Source: Apophysomyces variabilis (lineage: Eukaryota; Mucoromycota; Mucoromycetes; Mucorales; Mucoraceae). Taken from it: 64,000 nucleotides of DNA. The notes beneath the pieces are model-generated. The model made no database searches, was not told the DNA's origin, and worked only from the letters and a program-made list of their open reading frames with translations. Position numbers and translations under genes: made by a program. Within the stretch, counting starts at the first letter, position 1. Each line of letters begins with the position of its first letter. Positions 11,846-23,363 of the stretch are shown piece by piece. The DNA is taken from the NCBI GenBank assembly GCA_002749535.1, contig MZZL01000395.1, positions 430,543 to 494,542 on the forward strand, read 5' to 3'.

Positions 11846-12434
11846 AAAAGATCACTGTCACCATCATCCTCAGCTGAGGCATTGCACGATACAGAAAAGC
11901 ATGAGGAGAAAGTCCCATTCGACAAGACCAAGGCGAACAGACCATCGGTTGAATCGGCTACGATAGCTCAATTGATGAAGGAAAATGCATTGCTTATGAC
12001 ACATGTCACGGATCTGGAGGGTCATCTTGTGCTTCAACGTAACAAGCTGACATTGGAAAATAAGCATTTAGAGTTGGAAGTGATGAAGTTGCTTCTGCCA
12101 ATGATCGACTAGAGAAGGAAATGGAGCATATGGTCACACGAGGCAACCCTGGCGACCGGGAGTCATTCATGTCCTTGCCGACGCCGCGGGGATCCTCTTC
12201 GTCGCCGTTTATTCTTCAGCGTGAAATCTCTTCGCAAAGTGTCAATGAGAAACGACGTTCGGCACGCCTCTCCGATCCTCGACCGGGTCTCCTTCTACAA
12301 CGAGGACGCAATGTGACCAGTCTACCGCCGCCTCCCTCCGCACCACCAACTAACCCGCTTCCGCCCATTCCTTCCAGTGTGCCTGGTTCCCCTATCCCTG
12401 GTCCTACGCCCGTGCGATCCATGTCCTCACCCGT
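11846..12434 (+). pseudogene. Kinesin-4 gene fragment, first (truncated) copy
   Basis: Matches the coiled-coil and Pro/Ser-rich region of the kinesin gene at about 63150-63738. It carries the same lesions as the copy at 13112-13886: a one-base deletion plus a stop (12109-12111) where the parent reads on. It is cut off by the N at 12435. Confidence 0.88.
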
Positions 12435-12435
12435 N

Positions 12436-13700
12436 GCCGGACCGGATGAGGTGGCGGAACCTGAGTTCCTTAATTCTTGCCACGGTCAAGATAGACTCTT
12501 GATTCCATCGGCTCTGGAACCCGCCAAGAGGTTGAGGGGAAACAAACGCAAACGAGCGTCCGAATGAATAGGAAACCTGTCGTGGCTAATGCAGACTGGT
12601 TATGGGTCGATTTATGAAAAAAAAAATTAAAGCCAATTGCTTGTCATCATATGCAGCAAACACAGGCATAACTAGTTGTAGGCAAAAAGGACTATTCTGT
12701 TCAAGAGGGGTTCGATTTGTGAAGCTTAGTATATCTTTTATTCGGTTTAAAATCGGGCGATTAGTGCCCAAAGACGTTGTTACCAGAGCGCAAGACGTGT
12801 GAAACCTATGTATTACGTTTGCCTGGTAATACGGAAGCACACAAAGTATATCTTTATGCTGATCGTACAACTGAATGGCAATCGAGCAATTTGTGAGACA
12901 TACAACGATAAATTATCAATAATATCTCGTAGTGGAAAGCAGACTGGACTTAGCGCAATTTCTTTCAAAGGAAAGGTAGGCACATATTTATCATTATGCT
13001 GAAGACTTGATGTGCGGCAACTAAAGTCTATTTTATATGTAACATATACCTGTCATAATTTTTTCCACGACGGCAACCTATGCAACATGTCTTCAACAAG
13101 CAGTGAACGTAAAAAGATCACTGTCACCATCATCCTCAGCTGAGGCATTGCACGATACAGAAAAGCATGAGGAGAAAGTCCCATTCGACAAGACCAAGGC
13201 GAACAGACCATCGGTTGAATCGGCTACGATAGCTCAATTGATGAAGGAAAATGCATTGCTTATGACACATGTCACGGATCTGGAGGGTCATCTTGTGCTT
13301 CAACGTAACAAGCTGACATTGGAAAATAAGCATTTAGAGTTGGAAGTGATGAAGTTGCTTCTGCCAATGATCGACTAGAGAAGGAAATGGAGCATATGGT
13401 CACACGAGGCAACCCTGGCGACCGGGAGTCATTCATGTCCTTGCCGACGCCGCGGGGATCCTCTTCGTCGCCGTTTATTCTTCAGCGTGAAATCTCTTCG
13501 CAAAGTGTCAATGAGAAACGACGTTCGGCACGCCTCTCCGATCCTCGACCGGGTCTCCTTCTACAACGAGGACGCAATGTGACCAGTCTACCGCCGCCTC
13601 CCTCCGCACCACCAACCAACCCGCTTCCGCCCATTCCTTCCAGTGTGCCTGGTTCCCCTATCCCTGGTCCTACGCCCGTGCGATCCATGTCCTCACCCGT
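12436..13700. repeat. 1265-bp direct repeat, second copy (right of the N)
   Basis: Second copy of 11170-12434. The first 132 bases repeat the final exon of the family gene (GPDEVAEPEFLNS to RKRASE, stop at 12565-12567) without its upstream exons. From 13701 the sequence continues uniquely into the rest of the kinesin-derived fragment. Confidence 0.9.
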
Positions 13701-13886
13701 GTCAAATCATCGGGATAGTACCTCCACCTCTACGAGCCTGAGTGAATTGATCAACAGCAACACCAATAACACCAACAACAACAATAATAATAATAGTAAT
13801 AGTAATAGTCTTCCATCCAATAACCCAAGCATGGAAAATTTGACATCCCGACAATATGAAAAGCATTCGTTCATTCCAACGTAAAT
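13112..13886 (+). pseudogene. Kinesin-4 gene fragment, second (longer) copy
   Basis: About 775 bp collinear with the kinesin coding region at 63150-63930, spanning the [11 protein letters not shown] and [15 protein letters not shown] coiled-coil stretch, the Pro-rich [18 protein letters not shown] block and the Asn-rich run. Lesions: a one-base deletion in the MKLLLPMID segment (parent MKLASANDR), TGG to TAG at the following Trp-register codon (stop 13375-13377), and a small indel near 13860. Similarity stops abruptly at about 13886, after which sequence is unrelated. No start, motor domain or promoter is present, so it is a broken, displaced copy. Confidence 0.9.
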
Positions 13887-15063
13887 TGGACCCTCTCCGT
13901 CCCCTTTCTTAATCAACTTTTCGTTTTCCCTTTTCTTTCTCATCCGCACTTTTCTAACAACATTTGTAAATTATGCATTATAAAGTAACTTTTTCTACTC
14001 TGTTTTTTATAAAATGGTGTCTTTCCGTTATTTTTTTAACGGAATTTTGAACGCAGAACGTCTCACCAAGCATAATCTGTATGTTTTTCAATCGAGGCAG
14101 GAGGCTAAAGAAAGTCCTGATAATCTCAGTTCGACAAACTCCGCTCATTAAGCTAATCCTTTCATCATTCTACTGCGTGAATGCTGGTTTATATATATAC
14201 GCTAAGATTGTTTCTGCAACAGTATAGGCAGCAATATAATGTAAAAGCCATATTTTCTGCCTCCGTCATATTCTCTTCTTCAATTCAAGATATTCCTCTG
14301 ACAGAGTCCGAATTTTTTGATTTTACTCTTCGTGTATGGTGCTTCTCACCTTAACTCAGTACCTTTTGAACCATGTTTTAAAATCAATAGACTCTTACCC
14401 ACAAGACTTTTTCGCCGTATTTCCCATCACAAGTTATTCTTACGGTCATTTAGAACAACCTATCTCGACAATAGTTTGGTTACAGCTGTGGAAAGCGTTA
14501 TACGATGCAATCCAAATATGTGATCTTTTCGTCCATTCATATAGGAAATGGAGCCTAAACTGCTTGGTATATTATATATTAAGCACAATGTATTTGCTTC
14601 AACGGAAATGCAAGAAACATCGGAAACGAATAGCAAATAGTCATCCTATACTGTCCGATGGACTCCGCCATTAGATTAATTCCTTCAACAAAAACAACCT
14701 CCTGGATCTTCGTCGTGCTGTGATGGCCAATCAACCTTTGGAAACCAACTACAACAAGAAAACGAATAATGACTCTGATTTGGTTAAAACTATAATGTAC
14801 AACTTAACTACACCAATACAAATCGCATCAGTTGAAATCCTCACACTTAGAACAGTGATAACAATATACAGGTCTGGTGTTTCATTGATACCATATGACT
14901 TTATTCATAAACTTTGATTTTGTTCCTAAAAAATATATCAAAAAAATCAATCAGATATGAATAACTGTTTTTGTATTGTTGTGAATCTTTGAGCATAGCG
15001 TCCGCATCAAGGATAAATGCAGATCGAACCGTTGGCAGTATTGAAATCGTTGTTTTTGGCATT
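13887..15063. other. Stretch with no supported gene
   Basis: AT-rich. Overlapping plus ORFs at 14317-14674 and 14720-14917 are unrecognised and show no splice-compatible continuation. The first 70 bases are CT-rich and resemble fungal untranslated sequence. Confidence 0.35.
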
Positions 15064-15540
15064 TTATTGAACCATGTCGCAATTTGGAAATGGACTCTGA
15101 GTGATAGAAAAATGGAGGAAACAATTACGGCGGGATTGTTTCTGGACTAAGTTCGTGAATAACGCTTCCTTGTTGGTACAGATGATGTCCCCGTTGGGCG
15201 ACCCCACCGGATGGAAGAGGACGTTGTCAAAAACATGGGCCCAGTAGGTACGGCAAAGACTGTGTAAGCAGTTTGGCAAAGGTTAAAAAAGGAGCGGATC
15301 AGAAAGACTAGAGGGTTGTTCGGAAGGCGCTAACAAGTTGAGGATGAAGGACTAAAGATCTGCGAGAGAATAGGAGGGCATATGGCGAGAAAGGATGATT
15401 GACCAGAAAAGCCGTTTGGATGGGCAACTGAAAAGGAAATGGTCTGAGGAGTCAGGAGCGGTTTGATATATAGGAAAGGGTTTGGATGGGAACTTGGCCA
15501 AAAGAGGTCGGTGCAGGCGATTCCGGGTCGTCATCTTACT
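15064..15540 (-). mobile_element. LINE (non-LTR retrotransposon) 3' remnant
   Basis: On the minus strand the segment from about 15540 to 15390 reads TTRNRLHRPLLAKFPSK followed by SSDHFLFSCPSKRLFW, the pattern of the zinc-knuckle-like C-terminal region of fungal LINE reverse transcriptases (xxDHFLFSCPxKRxxW). Further downstream, 15279-15064 in another frame (NLVQKQSRRNCFLHFSITQS) looks like the element's last coding residues. Frame changes between the pieces and the absence of reverse transcriptase show that this is a truncated dead copy. Confidence 0.6.
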
Positions 15541-15850
15541 ATCAAGGTCCGCCATCAGATGGACAGTATGCAAGTTATGAAATACAAAAAGCGTGGAGGA
15601 AAACGCAAATTGATTTCGAGATCCTTTGCAATTGATCATGGTGTTACGCTTGGATATGATGCTGGGGAAGCTGGGACCCAGCATGATGGCTTTACTAGAA
15701 CAAAGCGTTTGACTGAAAATGGGCTCAACCTCCTAAAATTATGAAGAATATGTTTGATAGCATCATCAACAACACTGCCATTGGAATAAGAAAAGGCCAT
15801 AGAATTCAAAGTTTAGGATATATCACTGCTGGTAAGGCATGAATCATGTA
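15541..15850 (+). pseudogene. Decayed fragment of the Mucoromycota multi-exon family (copy 3)
   Basis: Reads GKRKLISRSFAIDHGVTLGY, then DAGEAGTQHDG and, after a one-base shift near 15732, PPKIMKNMFDSIINN and GHRIQSLGYITAG. This parallels the core of the gene at 9918-11301 (KINSLKPDLIL, GCGEVGAADEG, LKLPKMMKDML, RQLRIVGYCHT). Upstream exons and the C-terminus are missing, and the minus-strand LINE remnant abuts it on the left. It is more diverged than copy 1. Confidence 0.65.
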
Positions 15851-16087
15851 GTTTATAAAAAAAAAATTAGGAACTAACTGATAGTTTTTAATTCATTCCT
15901 CATTAAATCTCATGTATTTTATTCTGTCATGATGTACTGGCGGACTATTGTGGAAGGATTACAATTGTCTGCGGCGTTTTCACTGGTAACTGACACCTCA
16001 TCTTTTAAAAGTCCCAAAAACGTGGTCTCGACTCATCTTTATCCATTCCCAAGTTTTTTGTATTGATTTACATTAGTTTCCGTCCCA

Positions 16088-18543
16088 TATACTGTTTATT
16101 GAACAATTTTTTACGCTACTCTATTTAAATTTTGTGTCCATGCATGGATCAAGTTTGCGCTAAAAGGGATATAAATATACGTCATTAGTAAATGGAGTAT
16201 GCGGGAAATATATTTTACTTACCTCAACTTTGTCCTTCCGTGGACACAAAATTCATTCGAGCAGCGTAAAAGAATGTTCATGGTTAGTAAATGGAAGGAT
16301 AGCTTGACATCTTTTTTATTTTCACTTATCTCCGAAGGGTAATCCTACCCAAAGGTAGGGGCCGGCCCCGTACCTGTATCGGTGGGGGCGGCGAGAGAGA
16401 GGCAAGGCTTCCATGGATTGCCGGTTAGAGTGTAACGCACTGCAGAGGACTTGAAGCGATGCAACACCTGGCGAGGACTTGGAAGCAGAAGATAATGAAT
16501 AACACTGTGCATAAACAGACAACATTTATTTTTCACTTACCTAGTGGAGTGCAGGGAACTTACTCACACAATCAAGGTGGTTCGGGACAGAGGTCATGCA
16601 GGCTAAAGGTTACAGAAGAGGGATATCAGTCATTCTGTACATATAATCCATTTGAAGTACATACCGGGGATATTTTGGATAACAGAGCCAAGGAGCAGAG
16701 AAGGTGTTGTCCCTTCGCGTTTATATTGCTCAGGTCACTGAAACCAAAAATCACAGTCATGGATAAGAAATCGATGGATGTCTTATGGATGACAACAATT
16801 CAGAGATAAGACAACAATTCTCCCAAGAGTAAAAATGGACTCAGTCTGATAGAAGGTCTTGAACAGAATGGAACATCTGTAGAGGAAATAAACCCTGTTC
16901 GTTCGTTTCTATACGTCATTGATGATATCATATCCGTTTCTGTCTGTTATGGTATCAGAAGCTGTCAGGGCAATGGTACCCAATTCCTGTTCTACTCAAT
17001 TGTATTGCCTTATATTCCACTTTTATTTTCTCTGAATGTAGCTAAGCTCTCCTTTTCTCCTATTATATCTTAAAATTTGTCTATTAGGCAATCACAAAAG
17101 ATTGGATTGGCACGGAATGAACAGTTGTTATCTTGTCAGGGATAATGTACCCATTCATACACCAGTCAAGGTTAAGCAATTGGTCGAAGAAAGAGGATAC
17201 AAATGTCTCTATCCTCTTACTCTCCCTTTCTCAACCCAATAAAAGAGTTTTGGGCCAAAGTGAAGGCTGGGGTAAGAAGGGAACCCTTACGAGTTGACGA
17301 TAACCTTCAAGAGCGTATTGTTCAAGCAGCGCGAAAAGAAAAGCGCTCAGACTGGCAAAGATGGATCAGACACTCTGAGAACTTTTTCGTTAGATGCAAA
17401 AATAGAGAACCACTTCTTTAAATAAACTCGTCTTGCTGTGGTTTGAAATAAACTATCTCAGCAAATAGTGAACATGGACACGATGTTACCCAAAGAAGGG
17501 TAGTCTGACCGCAAATATTTCCATCCAATCATGCAAAAACTTGAATTCCAGTCCGCAAATGAAAAATAGAAACACGCAGACAAACAGAAAAAACACGGTA
17601 AATCCCAGACTAGTCCTTCTGCACTCGCTTCGCTCTTTCCGTTACAGCCGCGTGCTGCTGCAGTAAATGAATTTGTGGCGATTTCTAGCGTATGTTTACG
17701 GTAACATAACATAATGCTGAAAATGAAGCCCTTATTTTATGCAAGATATTCAAGAGGTGTACGTAAGTGACTGATATGATATGATGTTGGGAAATAAAGA
17801 TGCACCAAGTTAGATAAATAGTCTAAAGTGTGAAAAACGATCTGAAGACATAAGAACATAAATAAGCCAGTATTGCTTGTGGGCAACAATTTCAGATAGG
17901 AAAAAAAAGAGCAGAATGAATGTTTGAAGCCTAGGTACCTGCCTCGTATAACATATCTTATGGACCTTGATCTTACGTTAAAAAGTTACAGAGCGAATGA
18001 CAAAGTTAGCATAAGAACGGTTACTTCTGTTGGCAATAGAATATGGAAGAAATAGAGATAAATCGACAGTGTTCACTGAGGGTACATGTCTACAGGAACA
18101 AAGCAAAGTCCTCCATATAAGGATCCTCTCATTGAGCATTTTCCTCATATATAAAAGGTCAATCATACAATATATTCAACTACTCACTGCACTTTCCAAA
18201 CGCCTTGACCCTTCTCACTACTGCTGAAATTTTTACACAATGCTTATTTAATTGTCCTTCGTAATATTCTTCTACCCACTTATTGCAGCTCAACTCTCTT
18301 GATCCACACATCAAGATTGCATACACATACCGAAATGCTACTGAGAGCAACTTGACTCTTTGGGTCTTCTTGGAAAGCGTCAAACAATATCTAAGACGGA
18401 TCTATTCCTCTAATTCATTGCTAGATGTACTATTTTCTCCTAACTAGAGACTTCTATATATCAACTGGATAAGTACTACGGTCGAACCAGCTCGCCAAAA
18501 ACCAGATTCCGGCAAAACGTTTTTGCGCGCAAAAATTACTCAA
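16088..18543. repeat. Dispersed long repeat, copy B (about 2.46 kb)
   Basis: Second copy of 732-3162 in the same orientation, 15.4 kb away. It keeps a 27-nt segment near its left end that copy A lacks. It ends at the palindrome module (18520-18535). Sequence past 18543 is unlike copy A and leads into the V-ATPase gene promoter. Confidence 0.9.
17096..17421 (+). pseudogene. Tc1/mariner (DDE_3) transposase remnant, copy B
   Basis: Same dead 3' transposase fragment as at 1716-2041, with the same indel between the LVxDNVPIHTPVKVKQ and YSPFLNPIKEFW parts. The catalytic-Asp context reads RDN here (CATGGATAAT in copy A, CAGGGATAAT here), a further change at a conserved position. Confidence 0.78.
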
Positions 18544-18854
18544 AAATACGTACTTATAGAGAGACTGTCTGGGTTTTTGCATCACCTAATGTATAGGACA
18601 CTCGGTCAGGTTTTTAGGGCACAACAATCTGTGTCGATTACGTCATATGAAGGGGTGCAAATAAGTGTCTGCCTTTTCGAAACGTCTGCGTTTGCCCCTA
18701 CTTCGGTCTTTTCCACTGCAGAGAAGCCTAAAAATTGTACGTATGAAGAATAAGGGATATCCGTATCCTACCCCGAGTCTTTTTTGTTTCTTTTTTGAGC
18801 AACGCGCGTTTACCGTCTCTTTTATTAAAGAAAACTTACTACAGATTGCCCATC
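18544..18854 (+). promoter_or_regulatory. Upstream region of the V-ATPase subunit E gene
   Basis: 311 bp between the end of long repeat B and the ATG at 18855. It contains GATTACGTCATATG at about 18636-18649, with a TTACGTCA core that resembles a bZIP/CRE-type site, and CT-rich stretches at 18776-18798. Binding is inferred from the motif only. Confidence 0.35.
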
Positions 18855-20000
18855 ATGACGACCGTGAGACCTTTGAATGACGATGAGGTGTTTAACGAGA
18901 TGAAGAAAATGGTTCGTTATCACGAATAAACATAGGAAGGAGCAGACTTTATTTATTTTCTTCGCTGGGTTGTCGATAGGTTTCTTTCATCAGGCAGGAG
19001 GCTCTGGAGAAGGCAAGAGAAATCCGAGTCAAGGCAAGTTGGAAAAATATCTGACAGGAGAGAGCAGTTATTGTGAAACACATAAACTAACAAATAGCGT
19101 TTTATACGATCTCTATAGGCTGATGAGGAATTCAATATCGAAAAGGTGAGCTAGTGATATCCCTTAAGAAATGGAAACGAACGGTGCTAAATGATGCTCC
19201 ATAAATTTAGGCAAAAATCGTTCGCCAGGAATCTTTAAACATCGAAGCTGTGTTTGAACGCAAGTTGAAACAAGCGGAAGTGCAGAAAAGAATGTGAGTT
19301 GCATAGACTCTCAAATAGATCCTTTGGCCTTTTCCTTGTTTTATTTTAGCCTTTTTTTTTTCCTTTTTAACCTGACCCCATATCCGTATCTACGTTTAGT
19401 GCCCAGTCCAACCATATCAACAAAGCGCGTCTGAGAACACTTCAGGAACGTCAAGCTGTGCTTGAGAATCTATTCGAGGAAGCTAGAGCACGTGTCCACA
19501 ACTTGTCGAACGATGAGGAACAGTATGCTACACTATTGGAAAACCTGGTGTTGCAGGGTGTCTATGCTCTGATGGAGCCCGAGGTGGAAGTTCAGTGCCG
19601 CGAGGCTGATAGCGAGATGGTTCGATTTGCCGCTGAACGAGCTGCACAAGCCTACATTGAAAAAACCCAGCAATCAATCACTATTTCCGTCAGCGAAGAA
19701 TACTTGCCTGCTTCAAAGTAAGCAAACGAGTTTTTGAAATACCGAAATGGATCGAGAGTTGCTTATTTCTTCGCTTTTATCTTCAGTGCTGGTGGTGTCG
19801 TTGTTACAGGTCTTCAAGGAAAGATCCGTGTGGATAACACGCTTGAAGCACGATTGGAGACTGTGAAAGAAGAGGTTTGTCTTTAAGAAGCAAGCTATTG
19901 GACAATACGGATATCTGATGGATTTTGTGTACTTTAGATGTTGCCCAAGTTGCGTGCTACCTTGTTTGGTCACTCACCCAACAGAAGATTCTTCAACTAA
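18855..20000 (+). CDS. VMA4: V-type proton ATPase subunit E (peripheral stalk)
   Basis: Subunit of the V1 peripheral stalk that couples ATP hydrolysis to proton pumping into vacuoles and endomembranes. Seven exons: 18855-18911, 18980-19033, 19119-19145, 19211-19293, 19400-19717, 19787-19874 and 19938-20000, giving 229 residues (family usually about 225-235). The start is fixed by [14 protein letters not shown]. Then follow [32 protein letters not shown], the long central helix with [20 protein letters not shown], and the C-terminal domain ([18 protein letters not shown], ending [11 protein letters not shown]). Intron 2 begins with GC (AAG then GCAAGT at 19034) and is required by the conserved RVKADEEF junction. 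The 27-nt exon 3 is also required. Convergent with the ataxin-3 homologue. Confidence 0.97.
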
Positions 20001-20490
20001 AAAAGAAATATTTGCTGAGTTACGGTGCGCCACATACCCTCCTCCGTAAATGCAACAGATAAGATATGATGAATACAAGATCACTTTTATTCAAACCAAA
20101 TCAGAAATGTGATAAAAATGACGGGATGCTATTATCGTCTTTCTTTTTGTTGAAATTTAAATTTATTGAATGAAACAGAGAAAAAAAGTCTTAAGTAAAA
20201 AAGGAAAAAAAACGGTTTTTCAAAGGTTAAATGGGTTGACAACGATGTAACGGACTTAAACGCAGGTTTGTATGAGAACACCATATCTTTATTTCAGAGG
20301 GAAAAATGGATCAGGTGTATTGGACCGTAAATTGATCGGAAAAGAGGACGATAGCCGGGATATCATAATCCATGGAAGGAATCCTAGCAAACTAGCTTTT
20401 GCTTGTAGCCATCCAGCAATACGTGCTATACATATGATTTTATTCCCTTGTTTGTTGTCCAAAATGTGCATGCAAACAGATCCCATTTGG
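20001..20490. other. Convergent 3' region, no gene seen
   Basis: 490 bp between two convergent stop codons. AT-rich, with A-tracts at about 20173-20213 typical of 3' untranslated and polyadenylation regions. Confidence 0.4.
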
Positions 20491-21794
20491 CTAACCGCCA
20501 AATCTTGCAAGACGTTTTCTTCGCATTTCTTCCATATCATTTGGCCGTGACTCTTGTAAACTGGCTTCGATCGCTTTGGCCAGCTGTATTTCCTCGTCTT
20601 CTTCCTCGCCATTCTTATCCACAGCCTCTTCATTGTTACCCGTAAGCGAATATCCTCGTCCAGAAAAAGCGGCTGTTGTCTGCTCTTTTTGTTCCGAGAC
20701 GCCTGGCATGGGCAATTGTAACACACGTCGATCAGCTACTGATTTCGGAAGAGAACCACGTACAACGAACACAGAGTAACCTGTCATCAGGGTTATTGTT
20801 AGGCTTATTCTTCTCTTTCTTTCCCCCTCCAAAAAAAACCGACGAGAAATTCCCATCTGCTCATGCACAAAAGCACCACACAGAGAGAAAGAGAGAGAGT
20901 AACTTGCCTTGTTGCTCAATGTGCTGCAACAGTAAGCCGAGATACGTATCTGTTATAAAGGTAGGAGCTGTTTGAGTTGAATCGAGATTGTACCATCGCC
21001 GTTCCCCGAATCGACGCAAGGTAAACCTAGCGTAGAAAAACGCAACTTTTCCGTGAGAAACGCACTCCAAACCAAATGACTTCAGCTAGTATGCTTTCCG
21101 TACCAATGTTGATCTAAATGGCAGATATAGGCTATCTCAGTTCTATTCTCCTCAATTATCATCACCTTCTCTTTTGCAACTTCCTTTATTATCCCTTACT
21201 CTGGCGATTCGCGTGCTTGTATTGCTTCACTTGATTGGCGTGGTAATAGTTCAAGGTTCCAGATGGCCAATGCATGTTGTATCACCTAGTTGAAATCCAC
21301 CCCGACATGAAAAATGTTCTCTCTCACTATCTCTCTCTCTTCTTTTTTTTCTTCCTCGTTTTTGCTCTTTCTTTACCTGGATCGAAAAATAACCTGTATC
21401 ATCATAATTTTTTCCCGAAGCTTGTCCAGCAATTAATTGTTCCTGATGATCCAGTTGTTGTCCAATTTCTGCCAGGTCGGGCGCCGTAAAATAATGGGCT
21501 ATAGCAACCATTGGATTCGAGATAAGCATGAAAATCGAAATAAACCCACTTTTCCTATTTTGTTCTACCTTGTAATAAAGCGCTGTTGAAGATGAGAATA
21601 CAAAACAAGATGTTACATATTGCCATGGCTCATGACACACCACGGGGGACGCTGCCTAAACAACTTACTTGATTGCATGCTGAGCACACAGATTGCCTTC
21701 TTGCTAATAGTTTTCAAGCCATGTCAGTCATGTCTAATGCGTACAACTTCGCCATGTCAACCTTTTCGAAGAAAATATCGGGTACGAGATCCAT
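20491..21794 (-). CDS. Ataxin-3-like Josephin deubiquitinase
   Basis: Cysteine protease that trims ubiquitin chains. Eight exons (minus): 21794-21762, 21703-21669, 21582-21569, 21498-21377, 21285-21200, 21142-21104, 21026-20908 and 20780-20491, giving 245 residues. The Josephin domain carries the catalytic triad: Cys17 in QEGNLCAQHA, His109 in LDQHWFTLRRFG and Asn123 in RRWYNLDS. After GYSVFVVRGSLP comes a short linker and one ubiquitin-interacting motif (DEEIQLAKAIEASLQES, about residues 215-231), ending RKRLARFGG. There is no polyglutamine tract. Exon 3 is only 14 nt; the last intron is GC-AG (AAG then GCAAGT, donor at 20907). Start Met fits MDLVPDIFFEKQEGNLC. Divergent residues such as the HYFTAP loop do not affect the triad. 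Confidence 0.94.
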
Positions 21795-22051
21795 ACTACT
21801 TCGTTTTCTTTTTCCACTAAATAGGGAAGGCACAGGATAAGGTTCGAAAAGCACATAGCTTTGTTTTCGTTCCTCTTATGATTGAATCTCAGAACGACAC
21901 AGAACAGAACACGTACTGTTTCCCTCTTACAGATCAAGTAAAAAACGGGGTATGGGTTTGGTGAAGACATAAAGAATGTTATGTAGATCCCAATATATTT
22001 TAGATAATATATATAGAGCAATAGGGACCGGTTGTATTTTGTTTTTCAATG

Positions 22052-23363
22052 CTATGTCTTCTTCATGTCCATTAAAGGACCTAATAGTCGTGTAAATGCC
22101 TTCTTGCCAAGCGTGACACACTTTAGCCGACCCTGTGCTACGACTGTAGCAGCACGGGGACTATCATTCAACAAAGCCAATTCTAAAAAGGACATTTGAA
22201 CGTTAAGCAAACTGTTGGGCATATCTCGATCATGCTCGTTTTCTTTTACCTCCAAAGTAATCGCCTTTTGAGCCTCGATTAACTTCTTTTTGCGTCCCAT
22301 CGGGCATCGTCTTATAGAACACCACATTCCCACTTTCAATTAAATAAAAATTCTCTCCCACATCCCCTTCTCGGATCACCACCTCTTGGTCCTCAAATTG
22401 AACCGATTCCAATGCATCCGCGATCTTATGTCGTCCATAGGTATCCAAGGGTTTAAGGATGGGCACTTCTTCCAAGAACTGTTCATACATGCGTCGCTTT
22501 CTGGCCGTATTTTCCATCAGGATCGATCGGAACGTCACTCGATCCAGAGCCCACAGCACAGCTTCCGAAGTGGTGACAATCGTCGCCGCCCGAGGCGCAT
22601 TGTACATCAAGGCAAGCTCGCCAAAACTGCCGCCGCTACTGTACTCCGTCACTTTTTGGTCGCCGACAAAGCAATCCAGCGTCCCGGATTCGACGATATA
22701 AAAGTAATCGCCCACATCACCCTGCTCAATCACACGGGTGTTCTTGGGCACACGCTTCTCCTCCATGGCATGCACCACGTCTTGGTATTGCTCCTCATCC
22801 AGATTCTTAAACAAAAAGTTGTTTTCAATGGCCGCTCGGATTCGCTCACATTGTTGTTCTGATTTCGGAATCACTTTCTTGACATACTCCGTATGCGATG
22901 GCTGAATAGACTCAGCGCTCACCGATGTACGTCGTCCCCGATGCGATGGCACAGAAAGAAGCGACGGCATATCATCGGACACGGTATCGCGTGCCTCAGC
23001 CGCCTCGTCGTCCTCTTCTTGGCCGACGTCTTCTTGTTCTTCTTCCCCATGTCCAAAATGAACACCTTCCTGCGGGAATGCCATGCCTATGCCGCCAGCT
23101 GCTTTTCTTTTTTTGATAAGATTCATCTAGAAAATGACACGTTGCAACTTGCCTGGTTGTAAAGGATGATCAAAGGAGGGCCTTTTACGAGCCAACATCC
23201 GTTCTTCTTCTAATTTACTCATAAAGAAATTGGCACAAAATTGCAGAATGTCGTCAGGCTGCCTCTGATAGACCTGTCGGTTCAGTTCATTCAACAACAA
23301 TTGATACTCCTCCGAAACCAAAGGTTGTGAACTAAAAGGATGTGAATCGGTGTGTCCAGCCAT
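22052..23363 (-). CDS. pkaR: cAMP-dependent protein kinase regulatory subunit
   Basis: Holds the PKA catalytic subunit inactive until cAMP binds. Exons (minus): 23363-23153, 23101-22250 and 22182-22052, giving 397 residues, the usual fungal length. N-terminal dimerisation/docking domain about residues 15-50 (EYQLLLNELNRQVYQRQPDD). Acidic linker, then the inhibitor site RRTSV (residues 127-131), which keeps a phosphorylatable Ser and is therefore type II-like. Two cyclic-nucleotide-binding domains follow, each with the phosphate-binding cassette (FGELALMYNAPRAATIV and, across intron 2, FGELALLNDSPRAATVV). Intron 1 is GC-AG (CCAG then GCAAGT, donor at 23152); its acceptor could be after AAAAG or three bases later, changing one Ala. 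A Met inside intron 1 gives a misleading single-exon ORF. Confidence 0.95.

Larger units (their letters stand above)
11170..12434. repeat. 1265-bp direct repeat, first copy (left of an N)
   Basis: Bases 11170-12434 recur as 12436-13700 at a constant offset of 1266 with a single N (12435) between them. The only difference noticed is T at 12351 against C at 13617. The unit contains the last coding block of the family gene, a non-coding spacer and the front part of the kinesin-derived fragment. Exact boundaries either side of an N are typical of unmerged overlapping contig ends, so this may be an assembly artefact. Confidence 0.9.

Noticed and set aside
15460..15744. 93-codon plus ORF as a complete gene
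   Set aside because: Its first third is antisense to the LINE remnant and its second part is a frameshifted fragment of the Mucoromycota family.
22230..23126. Start of PKA-R at the internal Met at 23126
   Set aside because: It lies inside intron 1 and would remove the dimerisation/docking domain encoded by the exon at 23363-23153.
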